Made by a program: the position numbers and the translations under genes. This document shows positions 42,197-49,875 of a stretch of 51,200 nt of DNA, in pieces. The notes below the pieces were generated by a model, which had not been told where the DNA came from, did no database searches, and saw only the letters and a list, made by a program, of their open reading frames with translations. Position 1 is the first letter of the stretch, and every line of letters starts with the position of its first letter. This DNA comes from an uncultured Acetatifactor sp. (GTDB lineage: Bacteria > Bacillota > Clostridia > Lachnospirales > Lachnospiraceae): assembly GCA_910580225.1 (NCBI GenBank), contig CAJTXE010000032.1:1-51200 (forward strand). Reading direction: 5' to 3'.

Positions 42197-42337
42197 TTGG
42201 GCGTTAACTTTACCTATAGAGGTGAAAGTAAAAAATATGAAATGGTTCGCCCATGTCCCTGCGGATGTATCACTTTTCACCTGAAAGCGGTTCCTGTCAA
42301 TCGAGAGGAAAGCGGTAGTACTTCTCACAAAAAATAA
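42197..42337 (+). pseudogene. Short CPCGC-containing frame in an AT-rich region, probable gene remnant
   Basis: A 46-codon frame (TTG start possible but without ribosome site) contains YEMVRPCPCGCITFHLKAV, a Cys-x-Cys-Gly-Cys motif plausible for metal binding. Lack of a start signal and a stop just upstream suggest a 3' remnant of a larger gene. The region 42018-42379 (362 nt) is visibly more AT-rich than its surroundings and otherwise holds nothing I can support. The function is unknown. Confidence 0.35.
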
Positions 42338-42379
42338 GTCCCAGTATCCGCATTTGGAAAATAAAGGAAACAGATTTCA

Positions 42380-43165
42380 ATGATACAATTTTATCAAGGG
42401 ACGCCGGAGTCTGTTATGGAACGGCTGTACAGAACAATATCTAATTTTGACAGGTCATGGAGCAGTAAATGCATGTCCGCGTCAGACAGACAAATTCAGC
42501 AATTAGAAAACATCTGTGCCGAGTACGGTTACCGTATTCCAAAAGTATACCTTGACTACCTAAAGGCAATGGGAGAAAATGATGGGGGTTTGCTTGAAAG
42601 AGAATGGGATGGTTATATGGAACCCAACATCCATACCATTCTTGAGCTGTTTTGTGATGAAGATTTTGATGCGCAAGAATATTTGCAGCAGGGGCTTCTT
42701 CTGTTTTCTTACCATTGGACAGAAGCACATTGTTATTTGAGGATAGGAAAGCAGGAAGACAATCCCGTAGTTACAGACTGGAAGGATCATTACTTCGCCG
42801 GGAGTTTTGAAAAATACTTATTTCAGAAAGCATTTAACATGTATCAGGAAAAATTTGAGCATAAGGTATCAGTTGGAACATCTGTCAATTCCTGCGATGC
42901 AATCTTGAAAAAATATTCATTTCCATGTTCGATTTGCGGCGGAACGGCAGAAGAAAAGATGGAATTTGTGAGATGGCTTGCAGTGAGGTTCCTTGACCTT
43001 CACGAAGAGGAAGTATGGTTTGGCGATAAACTTCATTATTTTAGCTATAACGAGCATTATGCACTAAGCGTCAATACCTATCACAGTCCGTTGCTTGTCT
43101 TTTCATGTGATGATATCCTACTGAAGAAAAAGATAGATGCTCAATTAAATAGCATATTCTCATGA
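42380..43165 (+). CDS. SMI1/KNR4 (SUKH) family protein, immunity type
   Basis: This 261-residue soluble protein has an N-terminal half with SUKH-1-like features: DRQIQQLENICAEYGYRIPKVYLDYLKAMGENDGG, then MEPNIHTILEL. The C-terminal half has a CSICGG motif (about 185). SUKH proteins commonly neutralise polymorphic or contact-dependent toxins. No toxin gene is visible, so this looks like an orphan immunity gene. It is AT-rich compared with the neighbouring genes, and it follows an AT-rich stretch with a gene remnant, which points to horizontal acquisition. AAAGGAAA lies 10 nt before the ATG. Confidence 0.7.
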   Translation: MIQFYQGTPESVMERLYRTISNFDRSWSSKCMSASDRQIQQLENICAEYGYRIPKVYLDYLKAMGENDGGLLEREWDGYMEPNIHTILELFCDEDFDAQEYLQQGLLLFSYHWTEAHCYLRIGKQEDNPVVTDWKDHYFAGSFEKYLFQKAFNMYQEKFEHKVSVGTSVNSCDAILKKYSFPCSICGGTAEEKMEFVRWLAVRFLDLHEEEVWFGDKLHYFSYNEHYALSVNTYHSPLLVFSCDDILLKKKIDAQLNSIFS

Positions 43166-43255
43166 ATCAGAAATGAGAAAAATCAATCAATATACACCCA
43201 AAATCGGAATGATATTACTTGGGAGAAAAATAAAAAAGAAAAAGAGGTTAAAAAC

Positions 43256-43540
43256 ATGACAGACGAAAACAGAAAATTATTGGAACGCATCAACGCATAT
43301 GCGGAGAATGTTTTAGGAGAAATCGATCCCCAGAAGGTCCAGGTCTCCGTCCAGTTGGAAAAGCTTCGGCCCGTGATGGAGGAAATCGCCGCTGAACGGA
43401 ACATGGACCTGGAGGACGTGTTTATCCTGTATATGGATCTTCAGAGCGAAGCCTCCTGCTCCACCAACCAGAAGCTGAAAGACAGCCTGCAGGACATCAA
43501 CGACGGCTTTGACGGCGGCTCACCGCTGCTGTTCCGCTGA
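43256..43540 (+). CDS. Small acidic protein of unknown function
   Basis: This 94-residue helical protein has no known motif (NRKLLERINAYAENVLGEID, then MDLEDVFILYMDLQSEASC). Base composition returns to the GC-richer pattern of the chromosome, unlike the preceding SUKH gene. AAAGAGG lies 8 nt before the ATG and a terminator follows 60 nt after the stop. It lies 90 nt after the SUKH gene and may be co-transcribed with it. Confidence 0.65.
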   Translation: MTDENRKLLERINAYAENVLGEIDPQKVQVSVQLEKLRPVMEEIAAERNMDLEDVFILYMDLQSEASCSTNQKLKDSLQDINDGFDGGSPLLFR

Positions 43541-43600
43541 ATTTAACGAAGGCATCTTCTGCCGTCCTGCAGTATCCTGCATACAGAATGATTTATTTTT

Positions 43601-43653
43601 CGGCATAATTCCGGGCAAATGCAAAGTGACAGCCCGGAACTATGCCGTATTTT
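43601..43653 (+). terminator. Terminator after the small acidic gene
   Basis: A long stem of two blocks (43601-43616 with 43632-43647, two unpaired positions in the middle) is followed by TATTTT. The minus-strand flank is A-rich, so it acts in the plus direction. Confidence 0.78.
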
Positions 43654-43707
43654 CATGCAGATTCGACTTCTGCCTTCTCTGCGGGAACCCTGTGCGGCGC
43701 CGCATTC

Positions 43708-45654
43708 TCACCCTTCTTCCAACAACCACACCCGCATCTGGTTCTCCCCCCGGTTTGCCCATGCATAATAGGGAATGGCCCGCAGAAGCGCCTTTTCCTT
43801 CACCGGTGGCTTCTCGCTGTACAGCTCTCCGCCGTCTGTCATCCGATAGCCTTCCACGTCAATCAGTATATTTCCTTTCAAAATTCCGTCTTCGCAAAGA
43901 TGTGCCCATGCCTTCATCTCCCTGGGAATCCGCAGACTCTGAAGAAGCCCCTGATTGTCAGCCCCCTCAAAACAGTACACCACAGGACCCCGCAGCAGCG
44001 CCACACACCCCGCATTCTCCCGGACATGCTGATTGGCATAAACCTTGCGCACTTCCATGGGAAAACGAAGCTCCACCACATCTCCGGCCTTCCACTGCCT
44101 TTCCAGGTATACATACCCTTTTTTCAGCAGCTTCTCTGGATCCACAGCCTCTCCGTTGATCGTCAGCACCGCTTCCTCCTGCTGAAAATCCACATAGTAT
44201 GGAATGTGAATGGCCAAAGTAAAACGCTCCCCCCTTTTGGGCGTCACCCGGTACACGGCGCTTCCCTCCCAGGGATAAGCCGTTTCCAGGGTAATATCCG
44301 CCTGATCCAGTTCCGCCCTCTGTCCGATCATCAAATGGGAATAAACGGTGGTATCGCTTTCGCTCCAACAGTACTTCCCCAAGGAGGCAACCAGTCTCAC
44401 CAGATTGGGCGGGCAGCAGGCGCAGGCGTACCACCCCGGCCGCTGTGGCAGAGAATGCCTGTATCCGAACAGCTTTCCGGACACCCCGGGTTCGCTTTCC
44501 AGGGGATTGACATAGAAATACCGCTTTCCGTCCAGCTGCATGCCGCTGATGGTGCTGTTGTACAGTTCCTTCTCCATGATGTCCGCATAGACCCCGTCCG
44601 CTTCCGTCTCCAACATCCGGTGAGCGAAAAATACCATGGCAATGGAGGCACAGGTCTCCGCATAAGCCATGTCGTTGGGCAGCTCGTAATTGTTGGAAAA
44701 GGCCTCCCCTTCAGGATTTCCGCCGATTCCGCCGGTGATGTAAAGCTTACAGTTCACAATATTGTCCCACAGTGTCCTGCATGCCTGATACAACCGCCTG
44801 TCCCCATCGGTTCCTGCCAGATCCGCCATGGCCGTATACATATACAGAGCCCGGACTGCATGGCCCACGGCTTCCTTCTGCTCATAAATGGACTGGTGTG
44901 CCTGATTGTAGGTTACATCCAGTTTCTCCAGGCTGTACTGCCCCCAATGCTGCCATCCCCGCTTTACTTTTTCCTCATAAAAATAATCCGGATTTTTGCC
45001 TCTCTCCTCCAGGAAATATCTGGCCATGTCCTTGTACTTCTCTTTCCCCGTGACATGATAGAGCTTCATCAGGCCGATCTCCACCTCCTGGTGCCCCGGA
45101 AAACCATGTTCCTTTCCCTCTTCCGGGCCGAATCGGAAAATAATATGGTCTGCCAGACGCTCCGTCACACCAAGCAGTCTGTCCTTTCCCGTAACCTCCG
45201 CATATGCTGCTGCTGCCTCCATCATGTGCCCTGCGCAGTACAGCTCATGACATTCATGGAGATTCTGCCAGCGATGCTCCGGCTCTTTGACAATAAAATA
45301 GGTATCCAGATAGCCGTCTGGCTGCTGGGCTTTTTCGATAATGTCGATTATCCTGTCAGCCCGCTCCTCGAGAGCAGCATCTGGTTTCACTGACAGGGAA
45401 TAGGCCACGCCCTCCAGCCACTTGGCCACATCGCTGTCCTGGAATACCATACCGTAGAATTCCCCCGCTTTCAATCCTGCAGCAATGCGGAAATTCTCTA
45501 TGGCATGGCTCTTAGCCACTCCAGGAATTTCATCGTTCAGCACCTTCTCCTGAAAGGGAATCACTTGATCTATGACCTTCTCCTGGATTTTTGACCAGAA
45601 AGCATCTTCAATTTTCACCTGGCTGACTCTGACTTCTTCTGCTGTCTTTTTCAT
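43708..45654 (-). CDS. GH127 beta-L-arabinofuranosidase
   Basis: This 648-residue glycoside hydrolase (formerly DUF1680) would release L-arabinofuranose from plant glycoproteins such as extensins or from arabinan side chains. The catalytic/zinc site CACCPPNLVR (about residue 417) is intact, with the Cys-Cys pair and upstream catalytic Glu in the ETCASIAMV region. The (alpha/alpha)6 domain is N-terminal and the beta-sandwich domains are C-terminal. There is no signal peptide, so it acts inside the cell on imported oligosaccharides. GGAGG lies 5 nt before the ATG. No arabinose transporter or other glycosidase adjoins it. Confidence 0.9.
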   Translation of the reverse strand: MKKTAEEVRVSQVKIEDAFWSKIQEKVIDQVIPFQEKVLNDEIPGVAKSHAIENFRIAAGLKAGEFYGMVFQDSDVAKWLEGVAYSLSVKPDAALEERADRIIDIIEKAQQPDGYLDTYFIVKEPEHRWQNLHECHELYCAGHMMEAAAAYAEVTGKDRLLGVTERLADHIIFRFGPEEGKEHGFPGHQEVEIGLMKLYHVTGKEKYKDMARYFLEERGKNPDYFYEEKVKRGWQHWGQYSLEKLDVTYNQAHQSIYEQKEAVGHAVRALYMYTAMADLAGTDGDRRLYQACRTLWDNIVNCKLYITGGIGGNPEGEAFSNNYELPNDMAYAETCASIAMVFFAHRMLETEADGVYADIMEKELYNSTISGMQLDGKRYFYVNPLESEPGVSGKLFGYRHSLPQRPGWYACACCPPNLVRLVASLGKYCWSESDTTVYSHLMIGQRAELDQADITLETAYPWEGSAVYRVTPKRGERFTLAIHIPYYVDFQQEEAVLTINGEAVDPEKLLKKGYVYLERQWKAGDVVELRFPMEVRKVYANQHVRENAGCVALLRGPVVYCFEGADNQGLLQSLRIPREMKAWAHLCEDGILKGNILIDVEGYRMTDGGELYSEKPPVKEKALLRAIPYYAWANRGENQMRVWLLEEG

Positions 45655-45843
45655 GTTAACCTCCGTTCTGCTGCCTGAGTGGCCAAAAATAAATGTGAAT
45701 AAATAACTTCTGCCTGAAATGGGTACTTTTTTCCGCCAACAGTCCTGTTCAGAAGCTGCTACAACTGCACAATCACCGAATATCTGAATCGACAGCGCAT
45801 TTGAGCGGCAAAAAAATACGAACTTCCGTCTTCAAAACTGACT

Positions 45844-47208
45844 TTACGCCAAAATATGTCTTGCCACATACACACCGCTGGCCGATGCATGGGACAGAGA
45901 ATGGGTCACACCGCTGCCGTCACCAATAATATACATCCCCTTGTACCTGCATTCCAGATTCTCATCCAGCTCTACTTCCATATTGTAGAACTTCACCTCC
46001 ACACCGTAGAGCAGGGTATCATCATTGGCAGTACCGGGAGCAATCTTGTCAAGCGCATAGATCATTTCCATTATCCCGTCCAGGATTCGTTTGGGCAGCA
46101 CCAGACTCAGATCTCCGGGAGTTGCAGCTAAAGTGGGCGTCACCAGCCCTTCCTCAATGCGCTTTCCGTTGCTGCGCCTCCCTCTGACCAGATCTCCGAA
46201 GCGCTGTACAATGACACCTCCTCCCAGCATATTGGAAAGTCTTGCAATGCTCTCTCCATAACCGTTGCTGTCCTTAAAAGGCTCTGAGAAATGCTTTGCC
46301 ACCAAAAGAGCAAAATTCGTATTTTCGGTTCGTTTATCCTCTCCTTCAAAGCTGTGTCCATTTACGGTAACGATACCGTTGGTATTTTCATTTACCACGA
46401 TTCCATAAGGGTTCATACAGAATGTCCGCACTCTGTCCTCAAATTTGGATGTTCTGTATACAATTTTGCTCTCATACAGTTCATCCGTGAGATGTGAAAA
46501 AATCACAGCAGGCAATTCCACCCGCACACCAATATCAACACGATTGGATTTCGTGGGAATCTCCAGTTCGCCGCAGATTTTTTCCATCCATTTACTACCG
46601 CTGCGCCCTACGGACACAATACACTTTTCACAGAGATAGCTTTCCTTCCCACAGTGTATTTGATAACCGCCCTCTGACAATGTGATTTTCTCCACCGGAG
46701 TATCAAAATAGAAATCCACCTTATCTTTCAGCCGCGCATAAAGATTCTTCAATACAATGAAATTGATATCCGTTCCCAGATGGCGCACGGAAGCATCCAG
46801 CAGATTCAGCTTATTCTGCAGACACAGCTTCTTAAAGTGTGTTCCGGCAGTGGAGTACATCCTGGTGCCCTGCCCGCCGTATTCCATATTGATGGTATCC
46901 ACATACTCCATCAACTCTATAGCCCGCCTCTTTCCGATATATTCATGAAGGGTTCCCCCGAAATCATTGGTGATATTATACTTTCCATCAGAGAACGCTC
47001 CCGCTCCCCCGAAACCACTCATGATGGAACAGGATTTACAGCCAATGCAGCTTTTGACCCGGTTCCCATCGATGGGACAGCGACGCTTCTCCAGAGCATG
47101 CCCCGCTTCAAACACAGCGATCTTCAACTCCAGTGCCTCCCTGGTCAATTCATAGGCAGAAAAAATCCCTCCGGGACCTGCTCCCACTATAATAATATCA
47201 TATTGCAT
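45844..47208 (-). CDS. COG2509-type FAD-dependent dehydrogenase
   Basis: This 454-residue flavoprotein has the N-terminal GAGPGG dinucleotide-binding motif (8-13), a Cys-rich stretch near residue 43 (RRCPIDGNRVKSCIGCKSC), and a C-terminal IGDGSGVTHSLSHASASG. It matches the group called uncharacterised FAD-dependent dehydrogenases. The four clustered cysteines may bind a metal or form a disulfide. The reaction is unknown. It has its own promoter (47319-47348) and a hairpin in the leader. GAGAGG lies 7 nt before the ATG. Confidence 0.83.
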   Translation of the reverse strand: MQYDIIIVGAGPGGIFSAYELTREALELKIAVFEAGHALEKRRCPIDGNRVKSCIGCKSCSIMSGFGGAGAFSDGKYNITNDFGGTLHEYIGKRRAIELMEYVDTINMEYGGQGTRMYSTAGTHFKKLCLQNKLNLLDASVRHLGTDINFIVLKNLYARLKDKVDFYFDTPVEKITLSEGGYQIHCGKESYLCEKCIVSVGRSGSKWMEKICGELEIPTKSNRVDIGVRVELPAVIFSHLTDELYESKIVYRTSKFEDRVRTFCMNPYGIVVNENTNGIVTVNGHSFEGEDKRTENTNFALLVAKHFSEPFKDSNGYGESIARLSNMLGGGVIVQRFGDLVRGRRSNGKRIEEGLVTPTLAATPGDLSLVLPKRILDGIMEMIYALDKIAPGTANDDTLLYGVEVKFYNMEVELDENLECRYKGMYIIGDGSGVTHSLSHASASGVYVARHILA

Positions 47209-47273
47209 GGCAATTCCTCTCTTTCCTTCACAAACGTTTACCCCGAATATCTTATTTCCTATATCGGAATACC

Positions 47274-47297
47274 CTGATTTCCTTTCGCTGAAATCAG
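47274..47297 (-). repeat. Perfect hairpin in the leader of the FAD dehydrogenase gene
   Basis: An 8-bp perfect inverted repeat (47274-47281 with 47290-47297, 8-nt loop) lies between the promoter and the ribosome site. No U-run follows, so it is not a terminator. It may be an operator or an RNA structural element. Confidence 0.45.
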
Positions 47298-47318
47298 CTC
47301 ATCAGCCGGCTGCTTTCC

Positions 47319-47348
47319 ATTCTACCATAGCTTACCACCGAATAGCAA
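47319..47348 (-). promoter_or_regulatory. Promoter of the FAD dehydrogenase gene
   Basis: On the minus strand, TTGCTA (47343-47348) and TAGAAT (47319-47324) have an 18-bp spacer. It begins 36 nt past the upstream terminator. Confidence 0.55.
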
Positions 47349-47383
47349 GCTGAAACCGAAAACGCATACAGGCATCTTTACGC

Positions 47384-47420
47384 AAAAATGAAAGGGACAG
47401 CGTTTTTACTCCGCTATCCC
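47384..47420 (-). terminator. Terminator overlapping the stop of the 222-residue gene
   Basis: A 9-bp stem with one G-T pair (47394-47402 with 47412-47420) includes the stop codon of the preceding gene. It is followed on the minus strand by TTTCATTTTT. Confidence 0.85.
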
Positions 47421-48074
47421 CATATCTTCCTTTTCCTTCTGATCCGGGTTGGCTGTCTCCCCGTCTCCGCTGATTTTATTTCCTATACTTGCTTTTTCAT
47501 CCTCTATTTCTTTCTGTATAGACTGAAGCTTCGTATCCTGACTGATGGCCCGCATGATCAGATTCAGATCTTCCGGGGTAAACATGCTGGCTGCTTTGGA
47601 TAAAAGCCCAATGCTGTTCCGATTCACTTTCAGATGACCGCCCCCTGACAGAGGAATATTCAGCACATTTTCCTTATCTGTCATGTCTCCCAGACAGATG
47701 CTGTTTGTCTCCTCATCACATACGAAACAAACCCCGTTATAAATGATCACACCATCCTTTGCCAGATGTCCGTAGGGAACCTTGGGGACATCCCGCAGGT
47801 CTGCAATGGGATTGGGCTTTCCCGACGTGACTGCCTGATATATTTTCTCCGCCTCAGACCGATCCTCAGAAACCTGCTCCTCCTCGCTTTCTACTACATT
47901 CTCATCTTCTTCAGTGTCTGTTCTTCCCTGAAGCCTGTTCCCGTTCGTATACCATATGCTGTTCCCGAGAGATTCTGCCTCCGCATTCATAGCGGAAAAC
48001 CGTCTGTTTCTCTCCTTTGGGGCCCTGTTTCTCAGGGCTGTCTCCGCTCCTGTAATTCCTGCACCAATTCTCAT
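47406..48074 (-). CDS. Hypothetical protein
   Basis: This 222-residue protein is unrecognised. Residues 1-45 are basic and Asn/Ala-rich (RIGAGITGAETALRNRAP). Residues 48-75 are acidic (repeats of EED/EEEQ). A globular-looking core (80-175) includes DGVIIYNGVCFVCDEE and IPLSGGGHLKVNRNSIGLL. The C-terminus is again charged. There is no signal peptide or membrane segment. AGAGGAAG precedes the ATG. It lies 47 nt after the FliD-C-like gene and is probably transcribed with it. Confidence 0.7.
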   Translation of the reverse strand: MRIGAGITGAETALRNRAPKERNRRFSAMNAEAESLGNSIWYTNGNRLQGRTDTEEDENVVESEEEQVSEDRSEAEKIYQAVTSGKPNPIADLRDVPKVPYGHLAKDGVIIYNGVCFVCDEETNSICLGDMTDKENVLNIPLSGGGHLKVNRNSIGLLSKAASMFTPEDLNLIMRAISQDTKLQSIQKEIEDEKASIGNKISGDGETANPDQKEKEDMGIAE

Positions 48075-48121
48075 TTTTCTTCCTCTTCTTTCTGATCTGC
48101 CATGTTCTTCGTCTGATTCTC

Positions 48122-48793
48122 TCAGCCACGCAAATTATACCTGCTCAGATAAGAACCGGTCAGAAGTCCTCCTGCTGCTGTATACTGACTGGAAATACTC
48201 TCTGCATTGGCCCTGGCATTATCGGCAGCCCTGGAAGCCACTGCAGTTACTCTCTTATAAAAGTCTCCTGAAGCCCCTAATACTTTCTTCACTGTCTCTT
48301 CCTCCGCCCCTGCCAACTTATCCTGGTTCAAAGAAAGGCTGCCATCCATGGCCACGGAAATACCGATGGATTCCAATTCCTTCCGCTTCCCCGCCACAGT
48401 CTCCTTTAGCGACTGGCGGTAAAAATCATTCAGCACGCCGGAAGTCTGCCTCAAATATTTCAGCGTATCATTAAAATCTTCGACTACTTTTGCTGCTGTA
48501 GATGGGATATCCTTTCCTCCTGCGTCCACCTTCTCCGCCAGAAGCTTCACCTGTTCCGTCAGGGAATCAGAAGACTTCCGAAGCCTGTCATAACTTCCCC
48601 TGGCCAGTCTGGCACTTTGAACACTGCTTGCATTCATCCTGTCCATTCTGGACCCTGTCCCTGTAATTCCCTTTCTTCTGCTCCTCACAGAGCTTAACAG
48701 GGAATTCCTGGAAGAAACTCCTGCTCTTCTTCTGCCTGCCATCTGTGTGACAGCAGCAGCTCTCCGCATTCCTAATCTGACTCTCATACGCAT
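48122..48793 (-). CDS. Protein resembling the C-terminal part of flagellar cap protein FliD
   Basis: This 223-residue protein has an Arg-rich start (about 1-50). A helical coiled-coil region follows (about 65-215) with VEDFNDTLKYLRQTSGVLNDFY, a DGSLSLNQDKL segment (the DGTLSLDxxKL pattern typical of FliD C-termini) and a closing SSQYTAAGGLL. Flagellar genes are absent from the window. It is only a partial FliD-like region, so a direct role as filament cap is unlikely. Possible roles are in export, wall binding or as a non-motile derivative. AAGGAG lies 5 nt before the ATG. Confidence 0.6.
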   Translation of the reverse strand: MRMRVRLGMRRAAAVTQMAGRRRAGVSSRNSLLSSVRSRRKGITGTGSRMDRMNASSVQSARLARGSYDRLRKSSDSLTEQVKLLAEKVDAGGKDIPSTAAKVVEDFNDTLKYLRQTSGVLNDFYRQSLKETVAGKRKELESIGISVAMDGSLSLNQDKLAGAEEETVKKVLGASGDFYKRVTAVASRAADNARANAESISSQYTAAGGLLTGSYLSRYNLRG

Positions 48794-48879
48794 TCCTTCT
48801 CCTTATACTTATCCTGATAAAATCAGCCTGAAACAAATTCTGCAGCTGTTATGCCAGATGATGCTGATATTTACAGACT

Positions 48880-49590
48880 TTACACAAGTGCAGCACCCTT
48901 CTGCCTTAAATACGCCGTATACTTCCTGACAAACTCCGCATATTTCTCCCTGGCCAGATAGACAGTCTCCCCGCCCCGCAGCCGGATCATACCGACTGCG
49001 TATCCCGCTACATAGGCAAAATTTACCAGATATCCTCTGTGACATCTGTAGAAATCATCTCCCAACTGCTCCTCCATATGTTTCATGGTGGCGTAAACTG
49101 TAATATTCTCCCCCATGGTATGAATCTCTACCTGACGCTTCGCACTCTCCACATACAGAATATCTTTTTTCTGCACGGTATAGTTTCTGGCTTTTGTCCG
49201 GAAAAACAACCTGTCTCCTCTCTCACGCTCCAACCGGTACACCTCTCTGCAGGCACTCTCAAATACACTGCAGAATTTCTCAGACTGTACTGGTTTCAAC
49301 AGATAATGAAAGGCGGACATCTCAAAAGCCTCAGCTGCATACTCCTTCCCCGCAGTCACAAAAATCAGAACCGTATCTTCGCCGCTGATACGCAGCGCTC
49401 TCGCCGCTTCCATTCCGCGCATCCCTTCCATCTGAATATCCAGCAAAAGAATATCAAAATGCTGCCTGGCCTCCAGAAACTCCCTCACTGAGAGATAACA
49501 AATCACTTCACAATCCGGCTCCTGTCTCCTGATCAATTGCCTCAGCTGTCCGCAGCTGTCTTTCTCCTCGTCACAAATTGCTACCTTCAT
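48880..49590 (-). CDS. LytTR-type response regulator
   Basis: This 236-residue regulator has an N-terminal receiver domain with the phosphoacceptor Asp51 (DILLLDIQMEG) and acidic pocket residues Asp7/Glu8. A C-terminal LytTR DNA-binding domain (about 130-236) contains the RNYTVQKKDILYVESAKRQVEIH and FYRCHRGYLVNFAYV features. LytTR regulators usually control peptide, virulence, bacteriocin or wall-stress genes and are paired with HPK10-type kinases. No kinase gene is seen here, so the partner is elsewhere. ATG at 49590 has GAGGTGG upstream; a TTG at 49602 is less likely. A 22-bp-spaced direct repeat just upstream is a likely own binding site. Confidence 0.9.
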   Translation of the reverse strand: MKVAICDEEKDSCGQLRQLIRRQEPDCEVICYLSVREFLEARQHFDILLLDIQMEGMRGMEAARALRISGEDTVLIFVTAGKEYAAEAFEMSAFHYLLKPVQSEKFCSVFESACREVYRLERERGDRLFFRTKARNYTVQKKDILYVESAKRQVEIHTMGENITVYATMKHMEEQLGDDFYRCHRGYLVNFAYVAGYAVGMIRLRGGETVYLAREKYAEFVRKYTAYLRQKGAALV

Positions 49591-49645
49591 GTCCCACCTC
49601 AACCTTACATTCTATTTCGGCAGATATACCATGCCGCATTTGGAA

Positions 49646-49678
49646 AATGTCACGAAACACGTTTCCCAATGTCACGAA
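49646..49678 (-). repeat. Direct repeat with LytTR-type spacing upstream of the regulator
   Basis: On the minus strand, TTCGTGACATT occurs twice (49668-49678 and 49646-49656), identical over 11 bp, starting 22 bp apart. Two-turn spacing of about 21-22 bp is what LytTR dimers bind. It lies about 55 nt before the ATG, near weak -10-like TATATC and TAGAAT boxes, with no good -35, as for an activator-dependent promoter. Confidence 0.65.
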
Positions 49679-49759
49679 CCGTTATCCTTCCTTCATTCCC
49701 GAAAGATTTTTGAATCTTCCGGTCCTCTTCTCCCAAAAAGGCTGTCAGAACTCTGCATG

Positions 49760-49800
49760 AAAAAAGGACAGCAAACTCCCCCTCTCTGTTTGCTGTCCTT
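49760..49800 (-). terminator. Terminator of the N-acetylhexosamine kinase gene
   Basis: A 13-bp perfect stem (49764-49776 with 49788-49800) is followed on the minus strand by six Ts (49760-49765). Confidence 0.92.
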
Positions 49801-49875
49801 AGCTTTCCATCTATCCATATGTAATTATTTCGGCTGTTTGGCAGAAAAATTTACGGCAAAACTGTCACTTTTCCT

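Noticed and set aside
42086..42328. 80-codon minus-strand frame in the AT-rich island
   Set aside because: No ribosome site, and composition (Phe/Ile/Ser/Thr rich) is what AT-rich DNA gives by chance.
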